From Fagopyrum homotropicum (Eukaryota > Streptophyta > Magnoliopsida > Caryophyllales > Polygonaceae), in the NCBI GenBank assembly GCA_033239125.1, contig BSWB01000005.1:137264494-137328493 (forward strand): a DNA stretch of 64,000 nt. The letters are read 5' to 3'. A program made the position numbers and the translations under genes. The notes under the pieces were generated by a model. It saw only the letters and a program-made list of their open reading frames with translations, made no database searches and was not told the DNA's origin. Below are positions 57,395 to 64,000 of the stretch, piece after piece; position 1 is the first letter of the stretch; the number at the start of each line of letters is the position of its first letter.

Positions 57395-58983
57395 TGAAAA
57401 TGGGGGAAAAAAGAAGGAAGAAAAGGAAAAAACATATTTGCCTTCTCGGCAACAGCAGCGTGGCAAACGGCGTCCGCGTCTGGGTGCCTTCTTTGCTGCA
57501 AGTCATCCCTTTCTGGTGTGCCATTTTTAGAAGATACCTCTCTACGCAAAATAACCACTCGAAACCATTTTGGTTCTTTCAAAATACTCACAGATGTTCT
57601 CTATTCTTGGGTTTTACCCATTTCATTTCTTATCCTGCTCAATGGATTAAGATCTTCATCTTACTAAGAGATTGGAAACGTTTAATGACTATCATCCTTA
57701 TGGTTGTTGAAAGTTTCATATGGTTCTTAATGACCAAATGTGAAAATGAATGTAGTAACCCTACATATTATAAATGGGAACTATGGTTTCTTTTTCTTTG
57801 GAAATTATTGTTCCAACTGAATGTAAACTTAGTTTCTTATAGTAAACCCTTGACCCTGCATTGGATTATGTTCTGGTTGTGGTTGTATTGCTATTACAAA
57901 CGGTTTGTCCTGAGAAGTCAGTGTTCACCCAATTTGGGCTTAGTTATTCCTACCTTTAAGACAACCCCTGGACACTATTTTGCTACAAGCTTTTGGATCC
58001 ATCAAACTTGTTTACTGTCTTATGGAAGTTACCAATGTATGCATCTTTCTTGTTGGCGTTTGCAATCCCCTTTTTTGTTTCATTTGCTCATTGTTCCTCT
58101 TGTGCAGGAACAAACCAAACTCAACAGCTATTCAGAACAAGGTACCCATAAACTAGTGCACCATACAAATGCTATTATCAACCTTATCGGGCACCTTGGC
58201 CTAAAACAACTGAAAATTATCCAATTATGCTTACGGCATCTTCCAAAACCTATCTCCTTTTTTGATTTTTGTATGACTAAATATATCCAGTCTTGGATCT
58301 TTTTTTATGTTGATTGGTTTTCTATTCACAACTTGTCTCGATGCGGGTTTGGTTGTGGATGTCTATCAACTTTTTACCTTTACTTTACCCTTGGGCTTAA
58401 CCCCAACTTAACCAACACACTAACAATGGACTTGTTGATGATCCAACTTGACTTGTTGTTCTCCCGGGCCTATGTTTTGGTGGAACATCTTTGTTTTGGT
58501 GAAGCAAATAACATTCATAAAATTACTACGATTCGGTTGTGTCCTTACCGACAACTACTCGTACCGTTGTTTCTTTACCAACATTCCGATCTCAGCATTT
58601 CAAGAAGATATGTCTTTATGAAATTTACCAATCTATCAATGACTGAATGCATTGTCTACAACCATTGGAGGCTAAAATCTCTCGCCTACAAGCCTTCGGT
58701 TTCTTTGTTTAGAAAGAGATGTATCCAAAATCAGTATGACGCTCTTTCTGTCATTTACTATCCTCAAAACTTATATTACAACAAATCAGCAAAGACAAAT
58801 AATCCGAAAGATACTATGGGTATGTTGTCCGATTTCACAAAAATGGACCATAGGAACCCTATCCTTAAGCCCTACAACTTCATGAATTACGATTATTTAT
58901 ACAAATATAGACTAAAGTGTTGGTTAAAAAAGCTATGTGGGTTTACCACCTTCCAAAGAAGAATTAAAATATGTTTGTTATGA
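57394..58983 (+). CDS. Unrecognised 529-aa ORF in LINE ORF1 position
   Basis: An uninterrupted 530-codon frame starting MKMGEKRRKKRKKH and ending IKICLL, with its TGA overlapping the ORF2 ATG (ATGA). The product is rich in Leu, Phe, Trp, Tyr, Cys and His, with many hydrophobic runs (e.g. ELWFLFLWKLLFQLNVNL). I find neither the DUF4283 domain nor the CCHC knuckle usual in plant L1 ORF1. No other frame in this interval is open over any length. T-richness lowers the stop frequency, but 530 codons by chance is still very unlikely. It could be an atypical ORF1 or an acquired sequence. Function unknown. Confidence 0.45.
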   Translation: MKMGEKRRKKRKKHICLLGNSSVANGVRVWVPSLLQVIPFWCAIFRRYLSTQNNHSKPFWFFQNTHRCSLFLGFTHFISYPAQWIKIFILLRDWKRLMTIILMVVESFIWFLMTKCENECSNPTYYKWELWFLFLWKLLFQLNVNLVSYSKPLTLHWIMFWLWLYCYYKRFVLRSQCSPNLGLVIPTFKTTPGHYFATSFWIHQTCLLSYGSYQCMHLSCWRLQSPFLFHLLIVPLVQEQTKLNSYSEQGTHKLVHHTNAIINLIGHLGLKQLKIIQLCLRHLPKPISFFDFCMTKYIQSWIFFYVDWFSIHNLSRCGFGCGCLSTFYLYFTLGLNPNLTNTLTMDLLMIQLDLLFSRAYVLVEHLCFGEANNIHKITTIRLCPYRQLLVPLFLYQHSDLSISRRYVFMKFTNLSMTECIVYNHWRLKSLAYKPSVSLFRKRCIQNQYDALSVIYYPQNLYYNKSAKTNNPKDTMGMLSDFTKMDHRNPILKPYNFMNYDYLYKYRLKCWLKKLCGFTTFQRRIKICLL

Positions 58984-60505
58984 TAATAAGTTTTTGGAAT
59001 ATTAGAGGAATGGGCCGGAGTAGTCTCTGGACAAACATCGAAGCGGTATGTAAAATCCACAAGATTAACATTATTGCCCTAGCAGAAACAAAATCGGAAA
59101 AACCACCCGATGACAATCTTTGGAAGTCTGCTGGTTTTGATAATATGATATATTGTCCGGCTAGCGGTAAGGCCAGAGGCTTATGTCTCCTATGGAAAGA
59201 GTTCCAACTCAAAAATCTAACCATTTCTTTTAAATTCAAAAATGACCAATTCATCTGCATCGAATTTTCTTGTAAAATAACGGATCATAAAATGAATATC
59301 ATTTTTGCTTATACTCCCCCACAAGAAGCCTCAAAAAACCAATTTTGGGATTCTCTATCCAAGTTCATCCTTGACTCTGATCTTCCTTGTCTCCTTCTCG
59401 GAGACCTTAATGAAATTCAATAACATTCGGAAAAACTTGGCGGTGCCACTATTAATACAAACAGATTTAATAGAGTTTTGAATTTTAAAAACATTTGCAA
59501 TCTCGAGGACGTGCCAACCTCTGGTAATTCTTTCACGTGGAGGAAAAACTGTAGCGGGTCTAATAACATTCTTGAAAAGCTGGACCGTGTTCTAGTACAC
59601 AATCAAATCCTTCAGTGGTATCCACTTTTAAAAATAAAGAACCATGCATTCACCCTATCAGATCACTGTCAAATTTCTCTTGATATATCTAACTCAAAAA
59701 CTTTCACACCCCAACCTTTTAAGTTTGAAATGATGTGGACTAAACGTAAATCTTTTGAAAATTTAGTTAAACAAACCTGGCGTTCCCATTTCAGTGGTAA
59801 TGAAATGTACAATCTCACCAAGAAAACCCACCTCATGAAAACAAAAGCTAAAGAGTGGAGTAAAAAAAACTTTGGTAACATATTTAAACAACTTAAGGAG
59901 ATTGAAGTAAAACTCGAAGAAGTTCAGAGCACGAATCAACCCACCCTAAACCAAAGAGATGACCTTCTACAAAGGAATCTAATAACTAAACAAAACCGCT
60001 TACTTGCTTTTCACCAGAGATATTGGAGACAAAGAACAAAAAATAATCATTTGAAAAATATTGATTCAAACTCAAAGTACTTCCACTGCATTGCCACGGG
60101 AAGAAGAAATCGCAAAAGCTTGAAAGAGCTCACAACTACAGATGGGATTGTGATCTCGTCTAAAAGTGAAATCCGATCTGAAGTTAGAAAGGAGTTTATT
60201 GACAAATATCTAAAACACAAATTAATAATTTTTTATTAGAAAAAAAACTTCTACTAATTAAAAACAAGGTTAATAATGAAGACAATGTAAAACTTACAAA
60301 AGCCCCTAATAATATCGAAATTAAAAAAGCCATTTTCGACATTGGTTGTGACAAATCTCCGGGTCCTGATGGGATGCCGCTGACTTTTACCAATAATACT
60401 GGCACATTGTGGGAAACGATGTCACTAAAGCTATAAGGAACTTCTTTAGGAGTGGCAAAATGCTCAAACAAATAAACCACACATTTATAACCCTTATCCC
60501 TAAGA

Positions 60506-61998
60506 CAGATTGTAACACCCCGAATTCTCAAAACTCGGGGCATTACTGGTTAGGACCTCACAATGGGTCCCGACCTCAGTTTGACAACAATATTACTAGG
60601 ATCTTGCAACAAGACACAAATAAGGAAAACCGAATTCATAAAATAGTATTTTTAAGGTAATGAATGCAACACGGTCTAGCAGCCTAAAGTACTTAACAAA
60701 CAAAAACGATCGACTGTCTAAACACAAGAAAGAACGACAAACATCAACCCCAACCCCCACTCTAAGGAGTACGGAGACCCGGCTGACCACTACTTCCGAA
60801 TCACTCAGCTGTTGGTCTAACCTGCGGTAAAACTAAAAACACAACAAGAGAAACCATTAGCTAGTTATCTAAATATTAGGAGAGTAATAATAGCACACAC
60901 ACACACATAAAATAATAAACACTCATCATGCTTTCAAATAATCCATTTATTATCTTCGTTTAAGTCATTCACTCTAATGAGACTTATTTTGTGACACGAG
61001 GGATTCCCAAACCTCGCCTCCGCCCCCGTGTACCCATCAGGAGTGGATCCGATGCATCTCACCGTGTACCTGTATGGTCTGGGTATAGAGAACCTCCCAG
61101 TTTCCTGGCAGAGCTGGGCAGTGAAGTCACGGCCCGTTATACATACACTTGGGCCTTAACACATAATAACCACGGTCGTCCTAACAAGTTATTTTATTAT
61201 AACACACCTTTCACACACACAACCATTATCACCCAACTAATATCCAGAAACCGGTAAGTCGCAAGGACTTACTTGAGTCAAAATACACTCTAACACGTCT
61301 CAAAACAGTCCGTACTCGTGGTAACTCAAACGCCTGTCAAGTAAGGCATGTGGATAAAAATCACATCCAGATGTCCAACCTCATGCGAAGGAATTACGGA
61401 AAAAGTTCTCTTACGGTAAAAGACCATTTTACCCTTAGTGCCGACAGTTCTCAAAGTGTATACTTAAATTCTACTAATTTCTTTCTTATCTTGTTTTCCA
61501 TAAAATAAGTCTCTCGGATAGCTACTTATAGGTTATAAGGTCAAAACTCGAGACAACTCGAAGAAGGACAACACTCTTTCTCTACGGTTACTAATTACGC
61601 TACTACATTTATTATACCGTCAAACATGTTTTTAACCTTTCTCCTCAACTCATTTATTTTTACATAATTTCATAACTCCCAACTCGTACTTATATATTAA
61701 CTCATATATTTATATACATTATTTTTATGCTTATAATTATGTCCTTATATACAAAATACATATCTACTAATTATTTGGTTCTATATAGTTTACACACATT
61801 AACTTATACGTCTATATATATATATATATGCTCGTATCACTATGCATTTACGTATCTATATATATAAGGATATATACACTATGGTACCTCACTCTAATGT
61901 CTAATATATATGTATATATGTACATCTGTATACGAACTCTCTCTTTCCACATCCAAGTCACTGTATATATACTTACACTATCATATTTCAAAACTCCT

Positions 61999-62041
<43 letters not shown>

Positions 62042-63105
62042 CCATACTCCGATACAGTTATACGTAATTCAGCACATTCATAAGCATATACTTATATACA
62101 TTCTACAGCATAGGAGAGTTCGGCCTTGACTCACACCGGCTCCAGTGCAGAAGAGGAGAAGAACTGGGAAGTGGTCTTACCGGAATTACAGTCCGGCGGG
62201 GAGGTTAGGCGGCAAGGGTCCGGCGTCGAAGGCGGTGGCTACTGCAGGACTCGGCGGAGGCTGCGGCTACTGCAGGACTCGGCGGAGGCTGCGGCTACTG
62301 TAGGACTCGGCGGAGGTTGCGGCGCGCTACTGCAGGACTCGGCGGAGGCTGCGGCTACTGCAGGGCCGAAGAGAGGCGGCGCGGCGTTTCCGGACGGCTA
62401 GCAATGCCCTGGGTGGTGGCGTACTGCTGTACGAATCCGGAGGCGGTTGGTGAGTTCCGAACAGAGAAGAGAAGGAAGGAAAGTAGCGGAGAAGAACAGG
62501 CGCGACTTACCGACGAGGACGGCGGCGCGGTGGTTCGGCGGAGAGGCACGGTGGCACGGTGGCGACTCGGTCAGGCGTGTTGGTTGCTGGGGAGCTTCGG
62601 TGGTCGACCAAGCGGCACGGTGATGGTGTTTTATTGCGGCTGCTGTCTTCGTACAGAGAGGGGAACGGGAAAGCAGAAGCGGCACTCTCCTAAAGATGGA
62701 TTAGGTTAAAGATTAGCAGCTAGATTAGGGTTTAGGGTTAGGATTAAATTATGGGATGGGCTGATGGGCTAGGTAATTGGGCCTAGTAGCGGGTTATATC
62801 CATCCTCTCTCTCTCTCTCTTTAAAATAGGATCCGGAACTCGTTAATTATGTGCGGGAATTTAAATAATACGGAAATTAAATTGCGTATTTTATAAATTA
62901 TTATTATTCTTATTTTAAAGTGCGTAATTTATTTCCGGTTACAAGGTTTCGTCATTTTATGTGAATTCGAGTCACATAAAATGATAGAAATAACACTCGT
63001 TTTATTTTATTTTAATTTATGTATTTATTTATTTAAGGTTGACGTATCGGAAATCTATTAATTTCAGGTTTAACGGAGTTTCAAATTTCCGGTTATTACA
63101 CAGAT
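60506..63105. mobile_element. Solo LTR (2590 bp) inside LINE reverse transcriptase
   Basis: 60511-63100 begins TGTAACACCCCG and ends GGTTATTACA, with a perfect 5-bp duplication CAGAT (60506-60510, 63101-63105). Removing it and one CAGAT restores the RT frame PKTDNLTTINHFRPIS. It has no gag, pol, primer site or second LTR. It contains microsatellites (TA near 61998-62030) and a GC-rich minisatellite. The open frames in 62126-62709 are composition artefacts of the GC-rich part. Confidence 0.92.
62236..62366. repeat. Minisatellite with 28-30-bp units
   Basis: Four to five copies of GGACTCGGCGGAGG(C/T)TGCGGC followed by TACTG(C/T)A, with one unit extended by GCGC. It lies inside the solo LTR and is much more GC-rich than its surroundings. 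Confidence 0.9.
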
Positions 63106-64000
63106 AACCTAACAACTATTAATCATTTCAGACCTATTAGTTTGTGCTCAACGGTATACAAAATTATAGCAAAAATTATAACAAATAGAATGGAATCAAT
63201 TATGCCTAAACTCATCCACCCACTTCAAGGCGCTTTTGTAGCAAATCGATCAATCCACGACAACATTCTCATTGCTCATGAGATCTTCCACTCTTTCAGA
63301 TCCAAAAAAGACAAGGAAGGATGAGAGGCTATCAAATTCGATATGGAAAAAGCTTATGACCAAGTTGATTGGAATTTTATTCTTAGAATTTTGGAAAGAC
63401 TCGGATTTAACAAAATATTTGTGGGATGGATCAAGGAATGCATCTCCATTGTATCCTATTCTGTCCTAGTTAACAACAACCCCACAGATCAATTCTTTCC
63501 TAAAAAAGGTCTTAGACAAGGTGACCCTCTTTCTCCATATCTCTTCATCCTTGGAGCGGAAATTCTAACTCAAATGTTACAGGATGACTGCACCAACTAT
63601 GTTAACCATATTGGTTTCTCTGTTTGCATACAAGGAACCCCAATCCCTTTCATATCTTTTGCCGATGACATGATTATTTTTGTTAAGGCAAACTCTGACT
63701 CTTGTAAAGAGAGCGAAACAAATTCTGGATATGTACTGCTCCATCTCTGGACAAAAAATTAACTACCAAAAATCTGCTTTTCAAACAACCAAAAATATCA
63801 ATGATAACAAAATTACCCAAATAAAAAATATTTTGATGATGAATCATACCAAATCTCTCGATAAATACCTGGGTTGTCCTATCATTAACGGAAGAGTGAC
63901 AAAAGTTACTTTCGGGGATATAAACCTTAAGACAAAACAACAACTTATGAAATGGAAAGCAAACTCTTTATCGCAAGAAGGTAGAAATACACTCATCAAG

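Larger units (their letters stand above)
56834..64000 (+). mobile_element. L1-type LINE, runs off the right edge
   Basis: Order on the + strand: a C-rich leader (TTAACCCTAGCCGCCGG near 56899), an upstream open frame (56834-57394), a 529-codon frame (57394-58983), then ORF2 with endonuclease and reverse transcriptase from 58980. Neighbouring frames overlap by stop-start sharing (TAATG at 57392-57396, ATGA at 58980-58983), as is usual for LINE ORF1/ORF2. A 2.6-kb solo LTR interrupts ORF2. The 3' end is outside the window. Confidence 0.8.
58980..64000 (+). pseudogene. LINE ORF2: endonuclease and reverse transcriptase, interrupted
   Basis: Endonuclease from MIISFWNIRGMG through LAETKSEKPPDDN, FAYTPPQEAS, LLGDLNEIQ (TAA at 59421-59423), SGNSFTWRKN and LSDHCQISLDI. 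Linker and RT follow: KSPGPDGMPLTF (60355 on), FITLIPKTD ends at 60510, then the solo LTR. From 63106 it continues NLTTINHFRPISLCSTVYKI, LIHPLQGAFVANRSIHDNIL, a TGA at about 63322, then EAIKFDMEKAYDQVDW, KGLRQGDPLSPYLFILGAE and FADDMIIF with the catalytic Asp pair. Further frameshifts lie near 60230, 60390 and 63710. The copy is dead. Confidence 0.92.

Noticed and set aside
62126..62709. Two overlapping open frames of 91 and 130 codons
   Set aside because: They lie in the GC-rich minisatellite part of a solo LTR, where stop codons are rare by composition; no domain.

Overview
The window is nuclear DNA of a flowering plant, probably a eudicot. It has spliced genes with GT-AG introns, plant-specific protein families, AT-rich spacers and densely nested plant transposons. 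I cannot name the species from sequence alone. I see no tRNA or rRNA gene, no CRISPR array and no bacterial signal.

Only three genes look intact and host-encoded, all between about 7.5 and 30 kb. (1) A plastid-type, probably non-catalytic beta-amylase of the BAM9 class (7826-10576, + strand, 3 exons, 529 aa). (2) A tubby-like F-box protein (13738-11140, - strand, 5 exons, 405 aa), convergent with the first gene. (3) A conserved plant protein with an SGF11/ataxin-7-like zinc finger (26987-19168, - strand, 12 coding exons, 386 aa), with a likely 5'UTR exon near 29.6-29.9 kb. For all three, joining the exons gives one open frame from ATG to stop. The third closes in frame only if a 7-nt microexon (or a 10-nt variant) is included.

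The rest is mobile DNA. The left flank (0-6 kb) holds three hAT elements with perfect 8-bp target-site duplications. One of them (1493-4705) carries an uninterrupted 705-aa transposase. It also holds a Stowaway-like MITE. Between genes 2 and 3 lies a 1.75-kb foldback element containing tRNA-like (SINE) promoter segments in both orientations. From 30 kb to the right edge there is no convincing host gene. In order there are: a decayed Mutator-like relic (31.3-33.5 kb); a hAT MITE (35.1 kb); a rearranged Ty3/gypsy fragment in which one LTR has internal sequence on both sides (36.1-38.3 kb); a LINE 3' end interrupted by a 5.25-kb FAR1-type Mutator element with 9-bp duplications (40.9-46.2 kb); a LINE endonuclease scrap; a CACTA end; a 1.58-kb Pack-MULE-like element with about 178-bp inverted repeats and a 9-bp duplication (47.8-49.4 kb); a roughly 6.8-kb Mutator element (about 49.75-56.6 kb) that pairs a transposase-OTU protease gene with a convergent plant-mobile-domain gene and contains a 1.8-kb solo LTR; and a LINE (about 56.8 kb to the edge) with a 529-codon ORF of unknown type in the ORF1 position and a 2.6-kb solo LTR inside its reverse transcriptase.

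Several insertions can be undone by eye. Removing the element plus one copy of its duplication restores the host element's reading frame for both solo LTRs and for the FAR1-type Mutator in the LINE tail. This fixes the relative ages of the layers. The most unusual candidates are the transposase-OTU / plant-mobile-domain composite with hairpin-forming GC-rich ends, the unexplained LINE ORF, the microexon splitting a zinc finger, and the gene-fragment cargo of the Pack-MULE-like element.
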